A stretch of DNA of 31,258 nt from an uncultured Oscillospiraceae bacterium (lineage in GTDB: Bacteria > Bacillota > Clostridia > Oscillospirales > Oscillospiraceae). A model generated the notes under the pieces. The model was not told where the DNA came from and searched no databases. It was given only the letters and a program-made list of their open reading frames with translations. Below are positions 20,248 to 28,975 of the stretch, in pieces (positions within the stretch are counted from its first letter, which is position 1; every line of letters starts with the position of its first letter). The stretch covers positions 1-31,258 of the forward strand of contig CAKTNP010000023.1 of the NCBI GenBank assembly GCA_934589155.1, written 5' to 3'. The position numbers and the translations under genes were made by a program.

Positions 20248-21129
20248 TTACAGGGTGCGCTCAGCGGCCTCCACCACGTGCTTCATAAGTACGGAGGTGG
20301 TCACGCTTCCCACGCCGCCGGGCACCGGGGTGATCGCTTCCACAATAGGTTCAACCTCGCTGAACACGGCGTCGCCGGCAATGGCGCCCTTGCCGCCCTT
20401 GCTGTTCTCCTTCTCAGGATCCCAGTTGATGGACACGTCAATGACGACCTGGCCGGGACGGACGAAGTCCTTGGTCAAGGAGTTGAGCACACCGGCAGCA
20501 GACACCAGAATATCCGCGGACTTGGCGATCTCCGCCGTGTTCACGGTCTTGGTGTGGCAGACGGTGACGGTGGCATTCTTGCCCATGAGCATCATGGCTG
20601 CGGGCTTGCCCACCACCAGGCTCCGGCCGATGACCACAGCGTTCTTGCCCTTGCAGTCGATGCCGTAGAAATCCAGGATCTCCATGCAGGCCTCGGGGGT
20701 GCAGGGGGCAAAGCCCAGATCCTTCCGGCCCTCAAACACGCCGGCGTTGGACAGGTCCGTCATGCAGTCCACGTCCTTCTTGGGGTCCAGGCGATTGCAG
20801 ATCTCGTTCTGGTCGGCCTTCAGGTGCTTGGGCAGGGGCCGGAACATGAGAACGCCGTGGATGGAAGCATCGGCGTTAATCTCGTCGATCTTGGCAAGCA
20901 GAGCCTCCTTGGTCACATCCTCGGGCAGCTCGAACTTCACCACGTTCACACCCACCAGCTCGGCCCGCTTGGTGGCGCCCCGCTCATAGCTCAGGTCGCT
21001 GGGGTTGGCGCCGCAGCGGACGATGGCCAGGGTGGGAACAACGCCCTTTTCCCGGAGAGCAGCGGTGCGCTCCTGGAGCTTGCCGTTCAATGCATCGGTA
21101 ACTTCCTTGCCCAATAACAGTTTTGCCAT
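20248..21129 (-). CDS. folD: Bifunctional methylene-THF dehydrogenase / methenyl-THF cyclohydrolase
   Basis: 293 residues. It interconverts methylene- and methenyl-tetrahydrofolate with NAD(P) and can hydrolyse the latter to formyl-THF, in the cytoplasm. The family is clear from GRSLVVGKPAAMML (168-181), the DVDCMTD block at 120 and PVPGGVGSVTTSVLM near the end. The substrate-site motif is the variant Tyr48-ERGAT-Lys54 (YX5K) and the MFRPLPKHL loop replaces the usual QLPLP, a form seen in clostridial FolD as far as recalled. Start ATG 21129 has AAGGAG 8 bases upstream. It follows fchA by 19 bases. Since a separate cyclohydrolase is encoded next to it, FolD may mainly act as dehydrogenase here. 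Confidence 0.95.
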   Translation of the reverse strand: MAKLLLGKEVTDALNGKLQERTAALREKGVVPTLAIVRCGANPSDLSYERGATKRAELVGVNVVKFELPEDVTKEALLAKIDEINADASIHGVLMFRPLPKHLKADQNEICNRLDPKKDVDCMTDLSNAGVFEGRKDLGFAPCTPEACMEILDFYGIDCKGKNAVVIGRSLVVGKPAAMMLMGKNATVTVCHTKTVNTAEIAKSADILVSAAGVLNSLTKDFVRPGQVVIDVSINWDPEKENSKGGKGAIAGDAVFSEVEPIVEAITPVPGGVGSVTTSVLMKHVVEAAERTL

Positions 21130-21148
21130 GGTTCTTTCTCCTTATCAA

Positions 21149-21763
21149 TCAGAAATTCGCCCGCACATCGGCAAAGATTTCCTCTGCCAGTGCGCAGTAT
21201 TTGCTCAGCATAACGTTTGCCTGCCGGTTCAGCTCCTCGGCCACGGCCCGGTCCTTCAGGCTCTTGGTGTTGATAAACACGTTGAGAGAAGCGGCCTGGA
21301 GGGCAGCCTTGCAGCAAACGGCGCCGCAGCCCGCATCGGACACAGCCAGACGGCTGCCCTTTTCTGCGAAGATCTTGATATAGTCCAGGGCCTCGCAGCA
21401 TTTTTCCATGATCTCCATGGGGACCTTGCAGGCCTCCACGGTAGCCTTCTCCAGGATCTCGGCCCGGTTGGGGTCGTCCTTGGGGATGCCGTAGGCCTTG
21501 GCCAGGGGCTCGAAGCCCTCGGCGTCCTTCTTCACCAGATCCAGAAGCTCCGTCTGAAGGGTATCGCACTTGGCCTTCAGGTCCAGGATCTCCGCCTCTA
21601 CGTCGGCATACTTCTTCTTGCCCACGGTAAGGGAACCCACCATGTTGCCCAGGGCCGTGCCCACGGCGCCCACCAGGGCCGCCGCGCCGCCGCCGCCGGG
21701 GGTGGGAGCGGAAGAGGCCAGAACCTCCACAAATTTCCGGCAGGATTCGTTGGTCATATCCAT
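21149..21763 (-). CDS. fchA: Methenyl-THF cyclohydrolase (FTCD C-terminal domain family)
   Basis: 204 residues, a single cyclodeaminase/cyclohydrolase domain of the usual length. The signature SAPTPGGGGAAALVGAVG (18-35) and GNMVGSLTVGKKKY follow the family, which is an all-helical enzyme. In acetogens it converts formyl-THF to methenyl-THF. Start ATG 21763 has AAAGGAG 7 bases upstream. Placed between fhs and folD, it completes the branch formate, formyl-THF, methenyl-THF, methylene-THF. A glycine-histidine role as formimino-THF cyclodeaminase is the alternative, less likely in this context. Confidence 0.93.
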   Translation of the reverse strand: MDMTNESCRKFVEVLASSAPTPGGGGAAALVGAVGTALGNMVGSLTVGKKKYADVEAEILDLKAKCDTLQTELLDLVKKDAEGFEPLAKAYGIPKDDPNRAEILEKATVEACKVPMEIMEKCCEALDYIKIFAEKGSRLAVSDAGCGAVCCKAALQAASLNVFINTKSLKDRAVAEELNRQANVMLSKYCALAEEIFADVRANF

Positions 21764-21788
21764 AAAAATTCTCCTTTAGGTCGTATTT

Positions 21789-22124
21789 TCAGGGCTCCAG
21801 GAACAGCAGGATCCCCTGCTCCTCCGGCCCCGGTTCCGTTTCTCCGGCCCAAAGGGCCAGCTCCTCCGGCTCCTCCCCGTCCCATTTTTCCGGGGCGAAG
21901 CAGGATGCGGGCAGATTAAAGTACAGATGGATGTGGGTCTTGGCGGCCAACTCCCGGGGTTCCATATAAACTTCCCGCCAATGGCCTGCGGTCCTGCCGT
22001 AAAACCGGACCGGAGCCACCCGGGCCTCTCCCCGGTTGTCCGCCATGACCATGAGATTCACCGAGGCCCCCTGCCGGGCAGGATTCTCCGCAGGGATCAG
22101 CCCCACATATCGTGTGTCGATCAT
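21789..22124 (-). CDS. Hypothetical 111-residue protein in the acetyl-CoA pathway cluster
   Basis: 111 residues, soluble, beginning MIDTRYVGLIPAENPARQGA and ending GILLFLEP; acidic C-terminal half. Start ATG 22124 has GGAGG with only 4 bases of spacing, which is short but the only option. The frame lies between fhs and fchA with 25 bases to fchA, has coding-like composition, and so is probably real and co-transcribed. No domain is recognised. Strand-rich blocks (SVNLMVMAD, ARVAPVRFYGR, IHLYFNL) suggest a small beta-fold. It could assist a pathway enzyme; nothing in the sequence says how. Confidence 0.7.
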   Translation of the reverse strand: MIDTRYVGLIPAENPARQGASVNLMVMADNRGEARVAPVRFYGRTAGHWREVYMEPRELAAKTHIHLYFNLPASCFAPEKWDGEEPEELALWAGETEPGPEEQGILLFLEP

Positions 22125-22155
22125 CGATCCTCCATACTTTGGGATAAGCCGGAAA

Positions 22156-22183
22156 GCGCAGGCGAGGGTACCCCCGCCTGTGC
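22156..22183 (-). repeat. Hairpin after fhs
   Basis: GCGCAGGCGAGGG and CCCCCGCCTGTGC (22156-22168 with 22171-22183) pair almost fully, about 12 bp with a very small loop. On the - strand TTTCC follows. It may attenuate transcription or protect the fhs mRNA end. Confidence 0.5.
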
Positions 22184-22206
22184 TCTTCCATACGCGTTAT
22201 ACTTTC

Positions 22207-23880
22207 TTAGAACAGGCCGGAGATCTTGCCGTCCTCGTCCACGTCGATGCGCTCGGCAGCGGGGACCTTGGGCAGACCGGGCATGGTCATGATCTCACCG
22301 GTAAGAGCCACCAGGAAGCCCGCACCGGCGGAGACCTTTACGTTCCGGACAGTGATGGTGAAGCCCGTGGGGGCGCCCAGCTTGGTCTGGTCGTCGGTGA
22401 AGGAGTACTGGGTCTTGGCCATGCAGATGGGCATCTTGTCGTAACCCAGCTCCGTCAGGGTCTTGATCTGCTTCTCGGCGTTGGCGGTGAAGTTTACGCC
22501 GTCACCGTGGTAGATCTTCTTCACGATGGCCTCGATCTTGTCCTTGATGGGCATATCCACGTCATAGGAGAAGGTAAAGTCGTTGGGCTGCTCGCAGAGC
22601 CGGATGACCTCATTGGCCAGAGCAATGCCGCCTTCGCCGCCCTTGCCCCAGACCTCGCTGAGGGCAACGTTGACGCCCAGCTCCTTGCACTTCTCTTCCA
22701 CCAGCTTCAGCTCCGCCTCGGTGTCCTGGGGGAACCGGTTGATGGCCACCACGCAGGGCAGCTTGTAAACCTTGGTGATGTTCTCCACGTGCCGCAGCAG
22801 GTTGGGCAGGCCCTTCTCCAGCGCCTCCAGGTTTTCCTTGCCGGTCTCGGCCTTGGGAACGCCGCCGTTGTACTTCAGGGCGCGGACGGTAGCCACCAGA
22901 ACCACGCAGGAGGGATGCAGGTTTGCCATCCGGCACTTGATGTCCAGGAACTTCTCGGCACCCAGGTCGGCACCGAAGCCTGCCTCGGTGACGGTGTAGT
23001 CCGCCAGGCGCATGGCGATCTTGGTAGCGGTCACGGAGTTGCAGCCGTGAGCGATGTTAGCGAAGGGTCCGCCGTGGACAAAGGCGGGGGTGTGCTCCAG
23101 AGTCTGAACCAGGTTGGGCTTCAGGGCGTCCTTCAGCAGGGCGGCCATGGCGCCCTGGGCCTTCAGATCACCGGCGGTGACGGGCTTGCCGTCCCGGGTA
23201 TAGGCCACCACCAGGCGGGCCAGGCGAGCCTTCAGGTCGTTGATGTCAGAGGCCAGGCACAGAACAGCCATGATCTCGGAAGCCACGGTGATGTCGTAGC
23301 CATCCTCACGGGGCACACCGTTGGCCTTGCCGCCCAGGCCGTCCACCACATTCCGCAGCTGCCGGTCATTCATGTCCACGCAGCGGCGCCAGGTGATCTG
23401 CCGGGGGTCGATGTTCAGAGCGTTGCCCTGATAGATGTGGTTGTCCAGCATGGCGGCCAGCAGGTTGTTGGCAGCACCAATGGCGTGGAAGTCGCCGGTG
23501 AAGTGGAGGTTGATGTCCTCCATGGGAACGACCTGTGCATAGCCGCCGCCGGCCGCACCGCCCTTGACGCCGAAAACGGGGCCCAGAGAGGGCTCACGCA
23601 GGGCCACCAGCACGTTCTTGCCCAGACGCCGCATGCCGTCGGCCAGACCCACCGTCGTGGTGGTCTTGCCCTCGCCGGCGGGGGTGGGGTTGATGGCGGT
23701 GACCAGGATCAGCTTGCCGTCGGGCCGCTTGACCTCTTTGAGGATGTTGTAGTCTACCTTCGCCTTGTACTTGCCGTACTGCTCCAGGTACTTCTCGTCC
23801 ACACCGGCGGTCTTAGCGACCTCGGTAATGGGCTGCATTACGGTTTCCTGTGCGATCTCGATGTCGGTCTTGAATTCCAT
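22207..23880 (-). CDS. fhs: Formate-tetrahydrofolate ligase
   Basis: 557 residues, the standard length. It makes 10-formyl-THF from formate, THF and ATP, the entry step of the methyl branch of the Wood-Ljungdahl pathway. The ATP loop is [17 protein letters not shown], with downstream blocks [29 protein letters not shown] and [14 protein letters not shown] that are near invariant in the family. Start ATG 23880 has AAGGAG 9 bases upstream; a longer frame to 23940 lacks such a site. It has its own strong promoter at 24025-24053 and is followed by the small unknown, fchA and folD. Confidence 0.97.
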   Translation of the reverse strand: MEFKTDIEIAQETVMQPITEVAKTAGVDEKYLEQYGKYKAKVDYNILKEVKRPDGKLILVTAINPTPAGEGKTTTTVGLADGMRRLGKNVLVALREPSLGPVFGVKGGAAGGGYAQVVPMEDINLHFTGDFHAIGAANNLLAAMLDNHIYQGNALNIDPRQITWRRCVDMNDRQLRNVVDGLGGKANGVPREDGYDITVASEIMAVLCLASDINDLKARLARLVVAYTRDGKPVTAGDLKAQGAMAALLKDALKPNLVQTLEHTPAFVHGGPFANIAHGCNSVTATKIAMRLADYTVTEAGFGADLGAEKFLDIKCRMANLHPSCVVLVATVRALKYNGGVPKAETGKENLEALEKGLPNLLRHVENITKVYKLPCVVAINRFPQDTEAELKLVEEKCKELGVNVALSEVWGKGGEGGIALANEVIRLCEQPNDFTFSYDVDMPIKDKIEAIVKKIYHGDGVNFTANAEKQIKTLTELGYDKMPICMAKTQYSFTDDQTKLGAPTGFTITVRNVKVSAGAGFLVALTGEIMTMPGLPKVPAAERIDVDEDGKISGLF

Positions 23881-24024
23881 AACTGTACTCTCCTTGTATT
23901 GTGTGTTGGAGCCCTTGTCGTTGGAATGGCGCGGGTCCATACAGGATTTATGAAAAAAGCCGTTGGTGTGACTTTTTACATACGGTGTCAGCAGGGTTTT
24001 ATTCGGTATCCCTGTATCGATATA
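23881..24024 (-). other. Long fhs leader with possible attenuator
   Basis: About 135 bases from the predicted start of transcription to the fhs ATG. On the - strand it holds CAGGG/CCCTG (5 bp), the stretch AAAAAG to CTTTTTT (a terminator-like hairpin with only a few extra pairs), and a long-range pair ATACAGG with CCTGTAT. No tetrahydrofolate riboswitch core is recognised. Confidence 0.4.
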
Positions 24025-24053
24025 AGAATAGCATTATGAGGCGGTCTTGTCAA
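24025..24053 (-). promoter_or_regulatory. Promoter of the fhs operon
   Basis: On the - strand TTGACA (24048-24053), 17 bases, TATTCT (24025-24030). It lies 30 bases past the stop of the DUF3786 gene, so fhs-fchA-folD can be expressed apart from the acs genes. Confidence 0.8.
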
Positions 24054-24082
24054 CCACCTTGGAAAAAAATTCTTGTAAAGTT

Positions 24083-24694
24083 TTACATGGCCGCCTTGAT
24101 TGCGCCGATGAGCAGGTCCCCGGCCACCACCCGGTCCTCGGCAGCAAAGCCTCCGGCGAAATTGTCGGAATACAGGACCTGGGCGCTGGGGGGAAATTCC
24201 TCGTCCCCGGCCCACAGCAGGATCTCCATGAAGTAGGGACCGAAGAACCGGAACCGATAACCCGCCTCGCCGCTTTTCAGGGGCTCCGCCCCCAGCTTCT
24301 CGCAGGCGGCCCGGAAGGCGGGCAGCCTGGTGCCGAAGGTGAAAGCCGCCCGGGTCAGGACCCGTCCGGTGTAGGGGCCGATGTACATCTCGCCCCAGGG
24401 CATTTCCCGGAAGGTCTTGTAGGTGCCCGTGGAGGGCACCTCCTTCCCCTCCAGCAGGATCCGGAGAAGATAGGTCTGGGTGGGCAGACCGGGGGCCGGA
24501 CCCTTATCCACAGGCCGAACCTCCGCCGAGGGCCACAGGACCCGGTAGGTCCTGCCCAGTAAGGTCATGGTGAATGCCTCCCCATCAAAGGGGAGCTCAG
24601 GCCAGCGGGCCAGGGCCTCTTTTGGGTCCAGCGCCGCAAAGAGCCCGGCGTAATGGGAAAAGGGCACCTCTTCCTTATGATTTTCCACCTGCAT
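24083..24694 (-). CDS. DUF3786 protein linked to the acetyl-CoA synthase genes
   Basis: 203 residues. Recognised as DUF3786 from its pattern: an N-terminal helical part (SHYAGLFAALDPKEALARWP), then FTMTLLGRTYRVLWP, the block FREMPWGEMYIGPY, and RFRFFGPYFMEILLWAGDEEFPPSAQVLYSDN. The family is of unknown function, found in anaerobes, often with corrinoid or acetyl-CoA pathway genes. Start ATG 24694 has AGGAGG 7 bases upstream and lies 2 bases after the stop of the corrinoid activator gene, so the two are translationally coupled. A role in corrinoid or nickel centre assembly is inferred from position only. No Cys cluster is visible. Confidence 0.8.
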   Translation of the reverse strand: MQVENHKEEVPFSHYAGLFAALDPKEALARWPELPFDGEAFTMTLLGRTYRVLWPSAEVRPVDKGPAPGLPTQTYLLRILLEGKEVPSTGTYKTFREMPWGEMYIGPYTGRVLTRAAFTFGTRLPAFRAACEKLGAEPLKSGEAGYRFRFFGPYFMEILLWAGDEEFPPSAQVLYSDNFAGGFAAEDRVVAGDLLIGAIKAAM

Positions 24695-24696
24695 AC

Positions 24697-26625
24697 TTAG
24701 GCCTCCTGAACGCTGTGGGGGAACCGAGCCGCATCGGTATGGGGGATGAAGCAAGCCGCCACGAAGGCGTCCATATAGCCCGGATGGGTGGACAGCTCCA
24801 TGTAGGTCATGTTCCGGGCCACTTCCTCGGTCTTGGCCTCGGCCTCGTCGCTCATGACCATAGCATAGGCGCCGGTCAGGGACGAGTTACCGATATAGGT
24901 GAACTTATCCAGATCTACGTCCGGGAACATGCCGATATTCACCGTATTTTTCATATTGATGCCGGAGCCGATACCGCCGGCCACGTACACATGGTCGATC
25001 ATGTCCACGTCCATATCCACAGACTTGAGCAGCACGTCAATGGCGGAGAAAATGGCGCCCTTGGCCCGGATGAAGTTGTCGATGTCCACCTCGTTGATGG
25101 AGATCTCACGCTCCGTCTCGGATTCCTGGGGCCAGGCCAACACATACCGGCCCATGCCGTGATGGTCCCGCTCCACCCGCTTGCCCTCTTTTACAAACAG
25201 GCCCTTGGCGTTGATGATGCCGCAGCGGAACAGCTCAGAGATAATATCGATAATGCCGGAGCCGCAGATGCCCACGGGCTTCTGGCCGGGATCGCCCACG
25301 ATGGAAAGCTTGGGTTCCATGGTGTCCTTGTCAATGACGCAGGCCTCAATGGCGCCGTCGGTGGCACGCATGCCGCAGGAGATGTCGCCGCCCTCAAAGG
25401 CAGGGCCCGCAGAGCAGGCGCAGGACATAAGGAAGTCCCGGTTGCCGAAGACGATCTCACCGTTGGTGCCCAGGTCGATGAACAGACTCATTTCGTCCTT
25501 GTCCCAGATCAGGCTGGCCAGAGCGCCGGCGGTAATGTCGCCGCCCACATAGGAGCCGATGTTGGGCGAGACCAGTACGTCTGCCAGTGGATGGGCCGGC
25601 AGCTTCAGGTCCCCGGCCTTCAGGCCCTTCCAGTGAAAGAAGGAGGGAATGTAGGGCTCCATCCGCACGGACTGGGCGTCCACCCCCACGAACAGATGGT
25701 TCATGGTGGTATTGGCCGCCACGCAGAACTTCAAAATGCTGGTGGCCTTCACGTTGGCGCTCTTGCAGAGATTGATGATAATAGGGTCCAGGGTCTCCTT
25801 GATAATGGCATCCTGGAGCTTTTTCTTGCCGCCGGGCTTACCCTGCTCAATGATCCGGTTGATGACGTCGGCGCCGAAGCGGATCTGGCCGTTGCCGGAG
25901 GAGCCCTTGGCCAGGATCTTGCCGGTGGTCAGGTCCAGCAGCACCATGGTCACGGTAGTGGTACCGATGTCAATGGCGCAGCCGATGAGGGCCTTGTCCT
26001 CCGGCGGACACACATCCAGCACGGTAAACACGCCATCCTTCAATTCGCCCTTAACTGTCACGTGGAAGTCATTTTCCCGCAGGGTGGCCGCCAGCTTCAC
26101 CATGGCGTAATAGGGGGTATCCACCCGGTCAACCCCCAGCTGCTCCTGAAGGGCCCAGTCCAGCCGCTCGTTGTCGGGCATGGTGTCCTCCAGGGTGGGC
26201 TCCGCCAGTTGGACCTCCACCGCCCGGAGGCTGTTGGTAAAGGAAATACCCGCGGCCTGCAGATCGTGCTGCATGGCCTCGAAAATGGCTACCTCCTTGC
26301 CTGTGGACAGGTCGGCGGTCTTCATCCGGCTTTGGTAAGCCGAGGCAATGTCCGGCACCAGCACGGTCACGTCCTCGCAGATCTGGCTGGCGCAGGACAG
26401 CCGCCAACCCTCTTTATATTCCTCATCGGAGATGTGGCGGGTCTTGGGCCCCTCCACCTGGCCGGAAATCAGCTTGACCCGGCATTTGCCGCAGGATCCG
26501 TTGCCGGAGCATGGGGCGTCAATGGCCACATTTGCCCGGCGGGCCGCTTCCAGGAGGTTGTCTCCGGCGTTGCATTCAATTTCAACGGGGCTTCCGCCCT
26601 CAATTTGGAAGGTTACTTTGAACAT
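24697..26625 (-). CDS. acsV: Corrinoid protein reductive activator (RACo / AcsV)
   Basis: 642 residues. It restores the active Co(I) state of the corrinoid iron-sulfur protein in an ATP-driven electron transfer. The N-terminal [2Fe-2S] ferredoxin domain has Cys39, Cys45, Cys48 and Cys78 (CX5CX2CX29C). A linker domain and the ASKHA-type ATPase follow, with phosphate loop CAIDIGTTTVTMVLLDL, SLFIDLGTNGEIVFGN and CGSGIIDIISELF. Start ATG 26625 has GAGAGG 7 bases upstream. It stands next to acsB and upstream of the DUF3786 gene, as expected for an activator dedicated to the acetyl-CoA pathway and not to methanol or methylamine methyltransferases. Confidence 0.94.
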   Translation of the reverse strand: MFKVTFQIEGGSPVEIECNAGDNLLEAARRANVAIDAPCSGNGSCGKCRVKLISGQVEGPKTRHISDEEYKEGWRLSCASQICEDVTVLVPDIASAYQSRMKTADLSTGKEVAIFEAMQHDLQAAGISFTNSLRAVEVQLAEPTLEDTMPDNERLDWALQEQLGVDRVDTPYYAMVKLAATLRENDFHVTVKGELKDGVFTVLDVCPPEDKALIGCAIDIGTTTVTMVLLDLTTGKILAKGSSGNGQIRFGADVINRIIEQGKPGGKKKLQDAIIKETLDPIIINLCKSANVKATSILKFCVAANTTMNHLFVGVDAQSVRMEPYIPSFFHWKGLKAGDLKLPAHPLADVLVSPNIGSYVGGDITAGALASLIWDKDEMSLFIDLGTNGEIVFGNRDFLMSCACSAGPAFEGGDISCGMRATDGAIEACVIDKDTMEPKLSIVGDPGQKPVGICGSGIIDIISELFRCGIINAKGLFVKEGKRVERDHHGMGRYVLAWPQESETEREISINEVDIDNFIRAKGAIFSAIDVLLKSVDMDVDMIDHVYVAGGIGSGINMKNTVNIGMFPDVDLDKFTYIGNSSLTGAYAMVMSDEAEAKTEEVARNMTYMELSTHPGYMDAFVAACFIPHTDAARFPHSVQEA

Positions 26626-26672
26626 AAGGATACCTCTCTAAATCGTGTCTGTCATTCGGGGAGGGATTGGGA

Positions 26673-26704
26673 TTCAGGCGGGGCGGCACGCCGCCCCGCC
26701 TGAA
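26673..26704. repeat. Perfect 15-bp hairpin between acsB and acsV
   Basis: TTCAGGCGGGGCGGC (26673-26687), loop AC, GCCGCCCCGCCTGAA (26690-26704). No T-run follows in either direction. The sequence ATTCAGGCGGGGC also occurs at 28911-28923 after the fusion gene. An mRNA processing or stability element between cistrons is the likeliest role. Confidence 0.75.
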
Positions 26705-26718
26705 AAAGAAAGCAAAAA

Positions 26719-28845
26719 TTACATCAGGGGATCCAGGCCCAGAACAGGGTGGCCCTTCTCGGTGAGCCAGTTCAGCAGTTCCTCGCAGTCGGTGGTGACG
26801 GTCTCGTCGGCCACCATGTCGATGAAGTTGTCAATGCCGTAGAGCTCCTTGGCGGTCTTGTTCACCCGCTCGCCCACATCGTCCTTCAGCTCCTTGGGCA
26901 TCCAGACGATACGCTCAATGCCGCCCTCGGCAGCGATGAACTTCTTGGAGGAGATGAAGTGACGGCCGTGGCCCATATAGCCGGGGGTCTGAACGCCGCC
27001 GCCGGTGCAGGAGGCCAGCTCGCCGAAGGTCATGCCGGCGGGGGTCATGCCCTTGTATTCCCGGTTCACCACAATGAAGCCGTTGGACATGGGCTCGATG
27101 CCGCAGATGCACTCGAAGCAGCCGCAGGAGGTCATGGGATCCTCCAGGATAGAGTACAGGGTCACATTCTCCACGGCGCCATGGGTGGCCTCGGCCACCA
27201 TCTTGTTGACGGATTCATACCGGCCGGTGCGCTCGTCCAGGCAGCCCTCCTTGAAGATGGGCTGGCAGGGGCCGTTGGGGTTCAGCTCATTGGTAGCCTT
27301 GGCATCCAGCCAGGACACGGCGCCGCAGAGGCCCAGCCGCTCGGGGGTGACCACGCAGCAGTGGGCGGGGGCGAAGGACTGGCACAGGATGCAGGTGTAA
27401 TAGCGGTCCACGGACTCGTCGGTCATGGACAGGAGCCGGTCGTCACGCTCATTATACCGGGGCATAGCCAGCTCGTCACGGAACTTTCCGGCGGCCTCGG
27501 CATCGGTGATCAGGGTGATCTGACACTTATCCACAACGGCATCGAACTCGTCCATGATCATGACATACAGAACCTCGGCAAAATCCTTCATCCGCAGGCC
27601 CTTATCATAGGCATCGTTGGATACACGGATCCGGACCTGGTTCCGCTGGCCGGTGTGCATGACGCCCTCCATGTAGTTGAACCAGGCGTGGATCTTCCGC
27701 TCGATGACGGACTCGAAGTCGGCCTGCATCTTAGCGCCGGCCACCTCGATAAAGGTACCCAGAGCCAGGTCCTTCTGGTCGCAGAGGTCAGGGCCCTGAA
27801 TGGTGATCTTGTGATCCTCGATCTCGCCGGGATCCCGCATGAGTACCAGCTCGGCGGTAGGATTCTTGGAGGACCAGATCTCGTTGTGCATATCGGCCTT
27901 CCGGATGATCTCACCCTCGAAGGCGGCGGCGAAGGCCACGGGGATGGGCAGCTCCTTCACCTTGATCTTGATGCCCCGCAGCTCCAGGGAGTGCTTCACG
28001 GTCATGGAGTGATCGGTAACGGACTCTAGGGCGCCGGGGACCTGATTCTCGCCCAGGTCGATGTCCACCACCACGGGGAAGCCCAGAGCGATAGCGCCGG
28101 CACCGGCGGAAACCACCACATTGTCGATGGCGCCGAAGGTGTTGACGAAGGCGGGCACACGCTCCTTGGTATACTTCAGCAGGGCCGCCAGGTCACCGGC
28201 AGGCACGTTGCCGAAGATCAGAGCCGCACGGATGGCCACGGTGACCACATGGATCACGGCGGTGACGTCGTGGCCCAGAGGCACGATACGGAACTCCAGT
28301 CCCATCTTCACGCCGCCCTCAGCGCACTGCTCGATGACGTCGCCCACCAGGAAGGTCATGATGCCTTTGGACTGGTAGTCCTTCACCACGTTCACCACGT
28401 CGGCGGCGTTGTCGGCCTTGCCCAGGACCACCGCCACACCGGGAATATCGCCGGTGACCAGAGGCACGCCCAGGGACCGGATCACAGGATCCGGAACGAA
28501 GCCGATGCCGGAATCGTTGGCGTAGGGCTCGGCGCCGTCCACATACTTCAGGCCCTCCAGGATCTCAGCGCCCACGGCGGTGGCAAGACCGGCGTTCAGG
28601 GCCTGGCCCAGGTCCTCCTGATTGGTGATGAGGCTCTTGAGGACGCCCACGCAGGCGGGCAGGTCTCCCAGGGTCTTGACCTTCACGCCGGTGGCCGCGT
28701 AGATCGTGGGGAAGAAGTACGCAGTATCGGGGAAGGCGATCTCTTTGTCCGGGCCGTACTTGGCGATGGCGTCATTGACGGCGCCCTCGGTCAGGCCGGC
28801 TACGGCGTTGGAACCGCCATAGATCAGGTCAGTTAACACGCTCAT
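26719..28845 (-). CDS. acsB: Acetyl-CoA synthase (CODH/ACS alpha/beta catalytic subunit)
   Basis: 708 residues, 21 shorter at the N-terminus than the Moorella enzyme as recalled. It joins CO, a methyl group from the corrinoid protein and CoA into acetyl-CoA. The nickel-iron A-cluster ligands are all present with exact spacing: Cys485, Cys488, Cys497, Cys507 for the [4Fe-4S] part and Cys574-Gly-Cys576 for the distal nickel. The N-terminal domain that binds CO dehydrogenase is retained, as in bacterial and not archaeal proteins. Start ATG 28845 has GGGAGG 8 bases upstream. It lies downstream of the AcsC-AcsE fusion gene. The partner AcsA is not in the window. Confidence 0.97.
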   Translation of the reverse strand: MSVLTDLIYGGSNAVAGLTEGAVNDAIAKYGPDKEIAFPDTAYFFPTIYAATGVKVKTLGDLPACVGVLKSLITNQEDLGQALNAGLATAVGAEILEGLKYVDGAEPYANDSGIGFVPDPVIRSLGVPLVTGDIPGVAVVLGKADNAADVVNVVKDYQSKGIMTFLVGDVIEQCAEGGVKMGLEFRIVPLGHDVTAVIHVVTVAIRAALIFGNVPAGDLAALLKYTKERVPAFVNTFGAIDNVVVSAGAGAIALGFPVVVDIDLGENQVPGALESVTDHSMTVKHSLELRGIKIKVKELPIPVAFAAAFEGEIIRKADMHNEIWSSKNPTAELVLMRDPGEIEDHKITIQGPDLCDQKDLALGTFIEVAGAKMQADFESVIERKIHAWFNYMEGVMHTGQRNQVRIRVSNDAYDKGLRMKDFAEVLYVMIMDEFDAVVDKCQITLITDAEAAGKFRDELAMPRYNERDDRLLSMTDESVDRYYTCILCQSFAPAHCCVVTPERLGLCGAVSWLDAKATNELNPNGPCQPIFKEGCLDERTGRYESVNKMVAEATHGAVENVTLYSILEDPMTSCGCFECICGIEPMSNGFIVVNREYKGMTPAGMTFGELASCTGGGVQTPGYMGHGRHFISSKKFIAAEGGIERIVWMPKELKDDVGERVNKTAKELYGIDNFIDMVADETVTTDCEELLNWLTEKGHPVLGLDPLM

Positions 28846-28916
28846 GAATGATTCCTCCCAAATTGTTGTTTTTTGCAGTTATATGAAGCCCTGCCGGGCT
28901 GGATATACGAATTCAG

Positions 28917-28932
28917 GCGGGGCAATCCCCGC
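28917..28932. repeat. Small hairpin sharing the ATTCAGGCGGGGC motif
   Basis: GCGGGG-CAAT-CCCCGC, preceded by ATTCAG, resembles the left arm of the 26673-26704 hairpin. It lies between the fusion gene's terminator and acsB. Confidence 0.55.
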
Positions 28933-28975
28933 GAAAAAGCAAAGCGGCCGGGAGGGAGACTTCCCTCCCAGCCGC
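28933..28975 (-). terminator. Terminator-like hairpin after the acsC-acsE gene
   Basis: A 13-bp stem (28944-28956 with 28963-28975, one G-T pair), a 6-base loop, then TTTGCTTTTT on the - strand. It would reduce transcription into acsB unless read-through occurs; no clear separate promoter is seen before acsB. Confidence 0.75.

Noticed and set aside
23881..24024. Tetrahydrofolate riboswitch ahead of fhs
   Set aside because: The conserved THF riboswitch core and junctions are not seen in the leader.
24574..26703. 709-codon frame on the + strand opposite acsV
   Set aside because: Antisense to a gene with intact ferredoxin and ATPase motifs; no ribosome site or protein-like sequence. The same applies to 22036-24039, 18800-20668, 26749-28029 and 17254-18285.
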